This document shows positions 53,870 through 61,869 of a DNA stretch of 64,000 nucleotides, piece by piece (the first letter of the stretch is position 1; each line of letters begins with the position of its first letter). The DNA is from Streptomyces sp. NBC_00259. Its GTDB lineage: Bacteria > Actinomycetota > Actinomycetes > Streptomycetales > Streptomycetaceae. The DNA lies in the NCBI RefSeq assembly GCF_036181745.1, contig NZ_CP108080.1, positions 5,955,501 through 6,019,500 on the forward strand, written 5' to 3'. A program made the position numbers and the translations under genes. Below the pieces are notes generated by a model. That model did not search any database and was not told the DNA's origin. It was given only the letters and a program-made list of their open reading frames with translations.

Positions 53870-54260
53870 AGTGGCCCGGGCTCTCCAGGGCGTCGGCGAG
53901 GATCTCGCCCGTACGGGCCGTTTCCTCGGGAGAGTTGTGGGTGAGCGGATAACTCTGGAGTGGTCGATCTCCGGCTCGGACGCCCCGGAGACGGCGGACT
54001 CCATCCGGACCCCCGCTCCACGGCCGCCATCACCCGCGCGCGCACCGGCACACTCCCCGCACGGATGTTGATCTTCAGCTCGGCGGTGTCGGGGATGATG
54101 TTCTCCTTGGTCCCCGTGTGCAGGGAGAGCCGGGACGGTCACGACGGCCATGTCGGCCGCCGCGGTCTCGCGGGAGACCACCGTCTGCAGGCGCAGCACG
54201 ATCGCCGCGGCGAGTACCACCGGGTCGATCGCCGCCTCCGGCACGGAGCCGTGTCCGCGG
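53870..54260 (-). pseudogene. M20-family amidohydrolase/peptidase remnant
   Basis: Reading leftwards: GHGSVPEAAIDPVVLAAAIV and LRLQTVVSRETAAADMAVVTV (dimerisation-domain start with its conserved His). In another frame come GTKENIIPDTAELKIN-type residues and SVPVRARVMAAVERG, then a third segment. The metal-binding N-terminal domain and the C-terminus are missing and there are at least two frameshifts. A decayed gene. Confidence 0.55.
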
Positions 54261-54357
54261 CTCCAAGTGCCGTGACCTGCCCGGGTCGATGGCCGTGCTC
54301 AAGCGTGCCGAGATCCAGACACGCCGCGTCAACCCGTGAATACAGCGAGAGGAATGG

Positions 54358-54711
54358 GTGCATCGCACCATGACATATCTACAAGGCTCTGAAAGCGCCG
54401 CGGATGCGGTGACCGCGCAATGGCGCCGACTCATCGAGGGAGGGGAGGAGTTGGTCGATCCGGCGATGGTGCGAGCGGCATACGAACAGCCTCGACTGCG
54501 GAATCTCTACCCCGGTGTAAGTCACGGCATCATGTTCTTCAAACAAGGCGACGGGCTCTCGGGAGACCCTGTCGGGGGCTACGTGTACCCCCGGGAAGAC
54601 GGGCGCTTCTGGGTCCGTGGGCCTCTCGGTGTCGGCTCACTCGGCGAAGTGGACACACTCGAGGAGGCTTTCGCGCTGGTCGTGGCGAGTCTTCCCGAGG
54701 GCGGCGAGTAG
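54358..54711 (+). CDS. DUF6193-like protein
   Basis: 117 residues. The sequence (AVTAQWRRLIEGGEELVDPA, MVRAAYEQPRLRNLYPGVSH, then YVYPREDGRFWVRGPLG and EVDTLEEAFALVVASLP) resembles the C-terminal domain of Streptomyces DUF6193 proteins, which are usually longer. GTG at 54358 is favoured by GAGAGGA at 54347-54353; ATG at 54370 is an alternative. Function unknown. A decayed paralogue follows. Confidence 0.55.
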   Translation: MHRTMTYLQGSESAADAVTAQWRRLIEGGEELVDPAMVRAAYEQPRLRNLYPGVSHGIMFFKQGDGLSGDPVGGYVYPREDGRFWVRGPLGVGSLGEVDTLEEAFALVVASLPEGGE

Positions 54712-54736
54712 GCCACTGACGAGACGAAGGAGGACT

Positions 54737-54898
54737 GTGACGCGGGCTGCGGAGATCGTGGCCGCCGAGTGGAGCGAGTCCTCGCGTACGGCGATGACGT
54801 CGTCGATCCCGCCGTGCCCCGTGCCCCGTGCCGCGTACGCGCAGCCACGGCGTCGTGTGCGGATGGGTTCGCACACGAGACGCTCTTGGCAGCGCCTC
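54737..54898 (+). pseudogene. second, decayed DUF6193-like copy
   Basis: Pieces AAEIVAAEW, then VLAYGDDVVDPAVP and RAAYAQPRRRVRM in two alternating frames parallel the preceding gene (ADAVTAQW; EELVDPAMVRAAYEQPRLR). It is a tandem duplicate that has lost its frame. Confidence 0.45.
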
Positions 54899-54899
54899 A

Positions 54900-55634
54900 C
54901 TACGGCTTGATCGACGGCTTCCCGCGGTCTGCTGGGTCATTCTGCTGCCTTTGGGATCCCTTTGGGGTGACAGGGGCGGGCCTTTTCACCTCGGGTGATG
55001 GGTCCACAGGCGTCCGCGTCGATCGGGCCAGCACTGCGGCGCAGTACGAGGCCACCTTGGCGGGGCTGCCCGCCGCTTCCTCCAGGCGCTGCCGTACGGC
55101 GCTGTCGGCAGGGGTGTCTGTCTGTGCCGGTTTCCCATAGGCGCGGCAGTGGGCCGCCTCGTCCTTTGCTGTGGGCGGTCGTTCAGCGGTGCGTTTGTCG
55201 TCCCCGGCCGGTGGAGCGGATGGTTCAGTTCCGCTCTTGGGTTCGGCCGTAGGTGACGAGGAGACAGGTGACGGGGACGATGCCTGACTTGGAGGTGACG
55301 GGGTGGGCTTCTCGGAGGGCGAGGGAATTGCTCCGGTGGCCATGGCCACGCCGCCCAGCAGTACGCCACCGACGAGAGCACCGGCGCCGGCTCTGATCCA
55401 GCGTCTGCGCCGCGGGGGCTCGGCAGCACGCCAATCGTCGACCGGGCGGGTGGGGAGGCTCAGAGCGTGTTCGTCACGAGCCGCACGGAACGCGGCCAGA
55501 ACGTGCTCGGGTGTCCGCGGAGGGGAGGATGCCGTACGAGCGGCGGCGGTCAGGACGTCGTCGACTGTTGCCGATGTAGCCGACTGCTGTTCCTCCTCGC
55601 GGCGCACGGCGTCTCCAGATCGGTTGGCGGTCAT
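54900..55634 (-). CDS. probable membrane-anchored anti-sigma factor
   Basis: 244 residues. The cytoplasmic N-terminal part (~90 residues) precedes one membrane helix (AGALVGGVLLGGVAMATGAI). A Ser/Pro-rich linker and an extracytoplasmic domain with two Cys follow (AAHCRAYGKPAQTDTPADSA, VASYCAAVLA). Start and stop overlap with the upstream ECF sigma gene (ATGA at 55631-55634). Position and topology point to an anti-sigma factor, but no zinc-binding HxxxCxxC motif is visible. Confidence 0.7.
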   Translation of the reverse strand: MTANRSGDAVRREEEQQSATSATVDDVLTAAARTASSPPRTPEHVLAAFRAARDEHALSLPTRPVDDWRAAEPPRRRRWIRAGAGALVGGVLLGGVAMATGAIPSPSEKPTPSPPSQASSPSPVSSSPTAEPKSGTEPSAPPAGDDKRTAERPPTAKDEAAHCRAYGKPAQTDTPADSAVRQRLEEAAGSPAKVASYCAAVLARSTRTPVDPSPEVKRPAPVTPKGSQRQQNDPADRGKPSIKP

Positions 55635-56263
55635 CTTGCATCTCCCAGCGGTCGGGAGTCGGAATTCGTCACATGCTCGCTGCTGGGCACCGAGAGTTGT
55701 CGGGCGAGCCGTTTCAGGCCGCGGTGCACGGCGGAGCGGACTGCGCCGGGGCGTTTGCCCATGACGCGCGCCACGGCAGGCCCGTCGAGGCCGATCACCG
55801 TCTGGAGAAGTATGGCCTCCGCCTGCTGGCGAGGAAGCGTGTAGATCAGAGCGAGGGCCCGTTCGGTGGAGAGTCTCTCGAATGCCTCAGAGGCTGTGTC
55901 CTGGTGGCCCGGAAGGCCTACGAGGTCATCGTGTTCCAGATGGGCCGGGCGCGGACGGCTCTTGAGCCGGCGGAGGTGATCGAGGGCCCGGTGCCGGGCG
56001 ATGGTCGCGGTCCAGGCCCGAAAGCCGGCTCCGTCGCCGCGAAAGCGGCTCAGGTCGCGCGCGATCTCGAGCCATGCGTCGGAAGCCACGTCCTCGGCAT
56101 CCTCACCGACCATTCCACGCAGGAACCTCAGCAAGGGCGGCTGAACAAGTTGGTACGCCGTCGAGAAGGCGGCTTCGTCACCGCTCTGCGCTCGCGCTAC
56201 CGCCTCTCCGAGTTCATCGTCGTACGCCTCTGGCTTGCGCCCGCCGTCCCCACCCTTGGCCAC
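55631..56263 (-). CDS. ECF-family RNA polymerase sigma factor
   Basis: 210 residues from GTG at 56263, preceded by AGAGGGA; the frame continues upstream to 56350 without a better site. Region 2: FLRGMVGEDAEDVASDAWLE, DLSRFRGDGAGFRAWTATIA and RHRALDHLRR. Region 4: LPRQQAEAILLQTVIGLDGP and ARVMGKRPGAVRSAVHRGLK. It is coupled to the membrane protein downstream, presumably its inhibitor. The target promoter is not identifiable. Confidence 0.86.
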   Translation of the reverse strand: MAKGGDGGRKPEAYDDELGEAVARAQSGDEAAFSTAYQLVQPPLLRFLRGMVGEDAEDVASDAWLEIARDLSRFRGDGAGFRAWTATIARHRALDHLRRLKSRPRPAHLEHDDLVGLPGHQDTASEAFERLSTERALALIYTLPRQQAEAILLQTVIGLDGPAVARVMGKRPGAVRSAVHRGLKRLARQLSVPSSEHVTNSDSRPLGDAR

Positions 56264-56666
56264 GCGTCCCTCTTCGTTCCGCTCCCACGACACACGGGTG
56301 CCGTACGTAACCCCCATCCATGCCAGCGACAGGAGCGAACAGAATGTCACTCCTCACCGGCTCGCGCGTGGTTGGCGGTGACCCGGTCGAGCATCCATGA
56401 GGCGGTCCGGATGCAGCGTCATGGGCCGAGCGCATGGGTCCCGGCAGTCACGTCCTCCGGCGGATCGAGGGCCTGATGGCCCCGGAGCACGGCGACGAGC
56501 CAACGCCCGCACACCTGGGTGACAGTGATCTGCGTCACCGCAGCCCGTTCCCGCGTGATGTTTACCCGGTGGGGCGCGCTGGGACGTGCGGGCCGTCCTG
56601 TGAAGGCGTGCCTCATGTGACATTTCGTCTGTGGCCTTTGCCGGCCTTCTGTGGGGTGGATACATC
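56264..56666. other. divergent intergenic region, possible small ORF
   Basis: About 400 bp between the sigma gene and the PGRP amidase. A minus-strand frame ending at 56419 contains TQITVTQVCGRWLVAVLRGH, which reads like real protein but has no strong start signal or family. Otherwise no hairpin or operator stands out. Confidence 0.3.
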
Positions 56667-58997
56667 GTGAGTCGTCGCACGTCGCATGCGTACAGACCAC
56701 TGAGCTTGAAACGGCGGACGTGGCTGACGCTCGCAGCGGTGGTCGTGGGAGGCGGAGGCGTGGTGACGTACGCCGTCGCCAGCCCCTCGGACCTCGGTGC
56801 GCAGGGCCGGGCCAAGCGGCCGGTGAAGGTCTACGACCTCACGCTGAAGGGGACCGCAGGCGGCAAGCGGGAGCTGCCGCGTACGGACACGGAGCAGTTC
56901 TCGCTGGTCGGTGTGTCCTGGACAGGGGCCGTCAAACAGCTCGACGGCACGGCGCAGGTCCGCACGCGTGGCCTGGAAGGCGGTGAGTGGAGTGCCTGGC
57001 GGGACCTGGAAGTGAACGTCGACCCGCCGGAGGACCCCGAGGCCGGGATGCGCGGCGCGTCCGAGCCACTGTGGGTCGGTCCCTCGAACGGCGTCGAGGC
57101 CCAGGTGGTGCACGAGGACGGCACCACGGGCGCGCTGCCCAAGGGACTGAAGGTCAACCTGGTCGACCCCGGTGTGGTGACCGCCGCCGAGACACAGGCG
57201 ACCGAGCCGGCGGCGTTCGTCGCCGAGGAGAGCAGCCCGGCGGCCACTCCCGCCGATTCCACCACTCCCGCCGACGGTGCGACCGCGACGCCGACCGACG
57301 ACCGGACCGACACGTCCCCGGCACCCGGCGATCCCGCGTCCCCGGCACCCGGCGATCCCGCGTCCCCGGAGCCGACCGACCCCACGGCCACGGCGACACC
57401 CACCGGTTCGGCATCCCCCTCGGCTTCGGCAAGTGCGTCCCCGAGTCCGTCGGCCACCACGCCTTCCGCGCCGCCGTCGACCGTGCCCAAGCCGCCGATC
57501 ACCTCGCGTGCCGGCTGGGGCGCGGACGAGTCGCTCAGCCCCGACCCTTCCGAGTACAACGCCGACGTGAAGGCCGTCTTCGTCCATCACACCACCGGGG
57601 CCAACGACTACTCCTGCGCCGACTCGGCGTCCCTCGTGCGGGGCATCCACGCGTACCACACGCAGGTCAGCGGCTGGAACGACGTCGGCTACAACTTCAT
57701 CGTCGACAAATGCGGCACCGTCTTCGAGGGCCGCAAGGGCGGCGAGGACCTGCCGGTGCTCGGCGCCCACACCTACGGCTGGAACCGGGAGTCCACCGGC
57801 ATCGCGGTACTCGGTGAGCACACCTCCACCAGCGCCTCCAACGCCGCCCTGGCCTCCGTCGCCCGCGTGGCGGCCTGGAAGCTCGGCCAGTACGGAGCCG
57901 ACCCGGCCGGCACCGTCCAGCTCAAGGCCGGGGCGACCCAGAAGAACTACCTCGGAGCCGCCTTCACCGCGGGCACCACGTACACGTTCAACCGGATCTC
58001 CGCACACCGAGACGGCTTCAACACCGAGTGCCCCGGCAACTCCCTCTACCCCCAGCTGCCGACCATCCGCACTTGGGCCGCCGGCCCCGTACAGGGCTTG
58101 AAGGTCACCTCGATCACCGGCGCGGGCCTGTCGGGCTCGACGTACTACACCAAGGGCGCCATCACCACGCGCTGGACGGCGACCACCCCGGCCGCACTCA
58201 TCTCCACGTACGAGCTGCTGGTCGACGGCAAGGTAGCGGCCACCGCCGCCGGTACGGCCGGCTCCGCGAACGCGACCCTGGCGGTGGGCAGCCACACGGT
58301 CGCCGTGCGGGCCGTGCACCAGTCCGGAAGGACCACGACCAGTGCCGCGCTGACCGTCGTGGCCGACACCACCGCGCCCACCTTCACCACCACGCCGAAG
58401 CTGGCCCTGCGAGCCGGAACCGTCAACACCACCGCCGTCCCGGTCACCCTCACCTGGAAGGCCGCAGACGACAAGGCGCTGCGCGAGGTGAAGCTGCTGT
58501 CCCCGACCACGGCCACGTTCGGTCCGACCACCACCACCTCCAGCCGCACCGCCAAGTCCGGCACCGCCGGCACCTGGTCGATGGGGGCCTACGACCTCGC
58601 CGGCAACTACCGCACGTCGTCTGCCGCCTACACCCCCGTGATCCTGCAAGAGAGCTCCGCCACCAGGTCCGGCAGCTGGACGACCCGCTCCTCCACCAGC
58701 TATCTCGGCGGTACGTCCTACTCCAGCGGCTCCAAGGGCGCCGCCCTCACCTGGACCTTCACCGGCCGCTCCGCCTCCTGGGTGGTCTCCAGGGCCACCA
58801 GCTCGGGTCAGGCCTATGTCTATGTCGACGGCGTCAAGGTCAGCACGGTCGACCTGAAGTCCTCCACCACGCTCTACCGGCAGGCGATCTGGACCAAGAC
58901 CTGGACCAGCAGCGCCAAGCACACCGTCAAGATCGTCGTCGTCGGTACCAGCGGCCGACCCACCATCACCACCGACGGCCTCGTCTACATCAAGTAG
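56667..58997 (+). CDS. secreted PGRP-type N-acetylmuramoyl-L-alanine amidase
   Basis: 776 residues from GTG at 56667 (GGGGTGG upstream). After Arg-rich MSRRTSHAYRPLSLKRR comes a signal helix (WLTLAAVVVGGGGVVTYAVA). A ~110-residue N-terminal domain and a long Thr/Pro/Ala-rich linker (~200-275) follow. The peptidoglycan-recognition amidase domain has zinc ligands His307 (VFVHHTTG), His447 and Cys455 (HRDGFNTECPGN). The C-terminus carries Ig-like and carbohydrate-binding-like beta domains. It should cleave the lactyl-peptide bond of peptidoglycan outside the cell. Confidence 0.87.
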   Translation: MSRRTSHAYRPLSLKRRTWLTLAAVVVGGGGVVTYAVASPSDLGAQGRAKRPVKVYDLTLKGTAGGKRELPRTDTEQFSLVGVSWTGAVKQLDGTAQVRTRGLEGGEWSAWRDLEVNVDPPEDPEAGMRGASEPLWVGPSNGVEAQVVHEDGTTGALPKGLKVNLVDPGVVTAAETQATEPAAFVAEESSPAATPADSTTPADGATATPTDDRTDTSPAPGDPASPAPGDPASPEPTDPTATATPTGSASPSASASASPSPSATTPSAPPSTVPKPPITSRAGWGADESLSPDPSEYNADVKAVFVHHTTGANDYSCADSASLVRGIHAYHTQVSGWNDVGYNFIVDKCGTVFEGRKGGEDLPVLGAHTYGWNRESTGIAVLGEHTSTSASNAALASVARVAAWKLGQYGADPAGTVQLKAGATQKNYLGAAFTAGTTYTFNRISAHRDGFNTECPGNSLYPQLPTIRTWAAGPVQGLKVTSITGAGLSGSTYYTKGAITTRWTATTPAALISTYELLVDGKVAATAAGTAGSANATLAVGSHTVAVRAVHQSGRTTTSAALTVVADTTAPTFTTTPKLALRAGTVNTTAVPVTLTWKAADDKALREVKLLSPTTATFGPTTTTSSRTAKSGTAGTWSMGAYDLAGNYRTSSAAYTPVILQESSATRSGSWTTRSSTSYLGGTSYSSGSKGAALTWTFTGRSASWVVSRATSSGQAYVYVDGVKVSTVDLKSSTTLYRQAIWTKTWTSSAKHTVKIVVVGTSGRPTITTDGLVYIK

Positions 58998-59009
58998 TCC
59001 CACGCCCAT

Positions 59010-59032
59010 GCCTCGGGGAGCTGCCCCGAGGC
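59010..59032 (+). terminator. hairpin after the amidase gene
   Basis: GCCTCGGGG pairs with CCCCGAGGC around a 5-nt loop, 13 bp after the stop codon. Confidence 0.65.
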
Positions 59033-59054
59033 CGCATGAGGATTCGTCAGCATC

Positions 59055-59100
59055 CCGAGTGTGAGGTGCCGGTCCGGTCGGACCGGCACCTCACACTCGG
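59055..59100. repeat. 46-nt near-perfect palindrome
   Basis: CCGAGTGTGAGGTGCCGGTC, with CG, pairs over 22 bp without mismatch with the sequence ending CACCTCACACTCGG, leaving only a 2-nt centre (GT). It follows the amidase terminator and precedes a smaller hairpin in the next gene's leader that shares GGTCC/GGACC. It may be a second terminator or a protein-binding or cruciform site. Confidence 0.6.
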
Positions 59101-59120
59101 CGGCCGTGTAAGTGACTCAG

Positions 59121-59140
59121 CCCGGTCCGGCAGGACCGGG
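59121..59140 (+). promoter_or_regulatory. leader hairpin before the secreted protein gene
   Basis: CCCGGTCC-GGCA-GGACCGGG forms an 8-bp stem 26 bp upstream of the start codon. It could influence translation or mRNA stability of the downstream gene. Confidence 0.35.
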
Positions 59141-59165
59141 ACCGCTCCCTTGAAGGAGAAGCTTG

Positions 59166-60086
59166 ATGAGAAACAGGGTGCTGGGCCGTTGTCTGGCCCG
59201 TACGGCGGCCGTCCTCACGGCGGCAGTGGCCCTGGCGGTGACGGCGACCCCACTGACGGGCACGGCGCAGGCCCACGAGGCGGTGACGGGATCGCTCAGC
59301 TTCAGCGGTGAGCCGGGCGAGTACATCTCAGGCGGTGAGTCCCACACCTACACCCCCGAGACGACCGAGATGTTCGACATCTCGGGGCCTGTCTCGGAGT
59401 CGGCCGTGGGTGCGACGATCGTCACGCCCGAGGGCGAGCGCTGGTTCCTGCACATGGGAGCTCCGTACGGTCAGAAGCTGACCCCTGGCACGACCTACAC
59501 CAATGCCTCGAGTTGGCCCGACGCCGGGCCGGAGGACCCTCAGTTGCAGTTCAGCGTGACCGACCGGTACTGCGAGAGCGGCACCGGCTCGTTCACCGTC
59601 TCGCACATCGTCTACGGTCCCTACGGCTACATCCGTGAGATCGACGCCACCTTCGAGCGGTACTGCAGCGGCTCCACGCTGCCCGTGCGCGGCGAGTTGC
59701 ACGCCCGTATGCCCGAGCCGCCGGCGGAACTCGCCATCGGCATGAGCCTGAACACCACGGGCAAGGTCGACACCCGCACCGGCCAGATCACCGTCGGCGG
59801 CTCGGTGACCTGCAACAAGCCGGCCCGCATCACCCTCACCGCCAGCGCCTACCAGATACAGAAGCGCGGAACCGCGACCGGCTCGTACGAGGATCTGGTC
59901 GTCGTCTGCGAGCCCGGCGCACCGGTGCCGTGGACCGTCTCCTTCCCCAGCAACATCGACCCCACCGCCACCTTCCAGCCCGGCGCCGCCGTGCTCCGGG
60001 GCGTCGGCAGGGCCGACGACCGCGACTACCCCGTCACCGTCGACACCGGCTTCCCGAGCACCGACATCACCCTCGTCAAGTCCTGA
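59166..60086 (+). CDS. secreted protein of unknown function
   Basis: 306 residues from ATG at 59166, with AAGGAG at 59153-59158. The signal peptide ends AQAHEA near residue 37 (CLARTAAVLTAAVALAVTAT core). The mature part is beta-rich with four Cys (RYCESG, RYCSGS, VTCNKP, VVCEPG), probably two disulfides. No family recognised. It lies between a cell-wall amidase and an exporter/antibiotic gene pair, with its own terminator. Confidence 0.7.
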   Translation: MRNRVLGRCLARTAAVLTAAVALAVTATPLTGTAQAHEAVTGSLSFSGEPGEYISGGESHTYTPETTEMFDISGPVSESAVGATIVTPEGERWFLHMGAPYGQKLTPGTTYTNASSWPDAGPEDPQLQFSVTDRYCESGTGSFTVSHIVYGPYGYIREIDATFERYCSGSTLPVRGELHARMPEPPAELAIGMSLNTTGKVDTRTGQITVGGSVTCNKPARITLTASAYQIQKRGTATGSYEDLVVVCEPGAPVPWTVSFPSNIDPTATFQPGAAVLRGVGRADDRDYPVTVDTGFPSTDITLVKS

Positions 60087-60110
60087 TCGCACGCGGGCAG
60101 ACGGGCAGAC

Positions 60111-60137
60111 GGGCCCGGCCGTGCAGCGGCCGGGCCC
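60111..60137. terminator. bidirectional terminator hairpin
   Basis: GGGCCCGGCCG pairs with CGGCCGGGCCC around TGCAG. It lies 24 bp past the stop of the secreted-protein gene and 24 bp past the stop of the convergent MFS gene, so it probably serves both. Short GGGCAGAC direct repeats precede it. Confidence 0.7.
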
Positions 60138-60161
60138 GCCTGCGATCAGCCGAAGACCGCG

Positions 60162-61697
60162 CTATCGCCGTCCCGAACTGCGTGGGGCCCGGTGCCGGGG
60201 GCCCGTCGGGCGGGGGCCTTCGGGGGTCTGGCCGCCCGGGCCTGAGGGTTGTACGACCTTGTGGTGCGGGACGGATTCGATCCGCAGACCGGTGAGAGCG
60301 ATGAGGACGACCAGAGCGAAGGCGCCGGCGCCCAGAGCGAAGGAGAGCGTGTACTGGCTCTCGGCGGGCACCGCGGGTGTGCCGGGGGGAAGGCCGGTCA
60401 GCAGGCGGGCGCTCAGCAGCGCGGTGATCACGGCGCTGCCCAGCGAACTGCCCAGGGACCGGGCGATCGAGTTGATGCCGTTCGCGATGCCGCTCTGATG
60501 GACGGGAACGCCCGCCACGATGAACGCGGGCAGGGTCGCGAAGCCGAAGCTGATCGCGATGCCGGTGAGCAGTCCCGCCGCCACGACGCCCCCGGGGCTG
60601 CCGTGGCTGACGGCAAGCCAGCCGAAGCCCAGGACGCCCGAACCGGCCCCGGCGGCCAGGGTGACGCGGGCGCCGATCCGCCGGACCAGCACACCGCCGA
60701 ACTGCGCGGCGATCAACGACGCGACGGTGCCGGGCAGCAGATAGACCACAGCGGCGTCCAGCACCGAGGCCGTGAAGCCGTACCCCGCGATGCGATGCGG
60801 CGTCTGCACCAGGTACGAGATGCCGATGAACTGGGTGAACATGCCGAACCCCAGCAGCACACCGGCGAGGTTGGTGAAGACCACCGGCCGCAGGGCGAAC
60901 ATCCGCATGTCCACCAGAGGTTGGCGTACCCGGCGCTCGACGAGCACCCACACGGCGGTCAGTACCACCGCGCCCCCCAGCAGCCCAAGGCAGCGCGCCG
61001 AGGTCCAACCCCACGTACCGCCCTGAGAAATGGGCAGCAGGAGCAGGACCAGCGCGCCGGCGAGTGTCGTAGCCCCCAGCCAGTCCGTACGGCCGCCGGT
61101 GGAGGACGGTGACGGCGGGACGGCGATCGCCACGGTCGCCAGCGCGACCAGGGACAGTACGGTCGCCAGCCAGAACACCCGGTGGTAGTCCGGGTGCGGG
61201 CCCTGGGTGAGCAGCCCCGCGCCGACCAGGGCGAGACCGCTGCCGAACGCCAGGGTTCCGCTGACCAGCCCCATCGCCCCCGGCAGCCGCCGCGCGGGCA
61301 GTTCGTCACGCAGCACCGACAGCGCGAGCGGGAAGATCGCCGTCGACGCTCCCTGCATCGCGCGGGCGACGAGCAGCAGCGGGAACGAGCTGGTGATGGC
61401 CGCCAGCGCGGACCCGACGACGGTCACCCCCAGCACGCCCAGGAGTACGGGCCGCTTCCCGCGCATGTCGCCGAGGCGGCCGAGCAGCGGGGTGAACACC
61501 GCGGCGGACAGCAGCGTCGAGGTGGCCAGCCAGCTCGTGCTCGAGGAGGAGAGCGACAGGTCCTTCTGGACCACGGTCAGGATCGGGACGACCAGGGTCT
61601 GCATCATCGACACGATCACGGCCGAGAGGCCCAGCGCGAGGACGAGACCGCGTCCGCGGAACTCCGCCGTGGCCGGGCGCCTGTGGGTGTGTGGCAT
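60162..61697 (-). CDS. DHA2-type MFS drug exporter
   Basis: 511 residues from ATG at 61697, with about 14 membrane helices. Motif A is GRLGDMRGKRPVLL and motif C-like sequence is LVSGTLAFGSGLALVGAGLL, features of the EmrB/QacA (DHA2) drug:H+ antiporters. The C-terminus is a Pro/Gly/Arg-rich tail. It is co-directional with and 170 bp downstream of the PhzE-like synthase, so it may export the product of that pathway or provide self-resistance. Confidence 0.86.
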   Translation of the reverse strand: MPHTHRRPATAEFRGRGLVLALGLSAVIVSMMQTLVVPILTVVQKDLSLSSSSTSWLATSTLLSAAVFTPLLGRLGDMRGKRPVLLGVLGVTVVGSALAAITSSFPLLLVARAMQGASTAIFPLALSVLRDELPARRLPGAMGLVSGTLAFGSGLALVGAGLLTQGPHPDYHRVFWLATVLSLVALATVAIAVPPSPSSTGGRTDWLGATTLAGALVLLLLPISQGGTWGWTSARCLGLLGGAVVLTAVWVLVERRVRQPLVDMRMFALRPVVFTNLAGVLLGFGMFTQFIGISYLVQTPHRIAGYGFTASVLDAAVVYLLPGTVASLIAAQFGGVLVRRIGARVTLAAGAGSGVLGFGWLAVSHGSPGGVVAAGLLTGIAISFGFATLPAFIVAGVPVHQSGIANGINSIARSLGSSLGSAVITALLSARLLTGLPPGTPAVPAESQYTLSFALGAGAFALVVLIALTGLRIESVPHHKVVQPSGPGGQTPEGPRPTGPRHRAPRSSGRR

Positions 61698-61754
61698 CAG
61701 TGCGCTTTCGGGTGAGGTCTGCGACGGGAGCTGGAGGGCCGGATCCCTTCGCGG

Positions 61755-61815
61755 AACGCGCCGGAGCGTCGGTGCGCCGGAGCGGCGGTGCGCCGGAGCG
61801 GCGGTGCGTCGGTGC
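61755..61815. repeat. 16-bp GC-rich tandem repeats
   Basis: The unit GCGCCGGAGCGKCGGT occurs three times in succession and then decays into GCGTCGGT repeats, within the gap between phzE-like and MFS genes. It is probably slippage-prone spacer; no coding role is seen. Confidence 0.6.
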
Positions 61816-61869
61816 GTCGCGGGATCGCGGCGGGCCGGGACCGGTACCGGGCACCGACCCGTTCTCCGC

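Noticed and set aside
56730..56745. A further TGACGCTC box as in the att-like modules.
   Set aside because: It is single, has no partner 11 bp away and no nearby core, and lies in the conserved signal-peptide coding region of the amidase gene.
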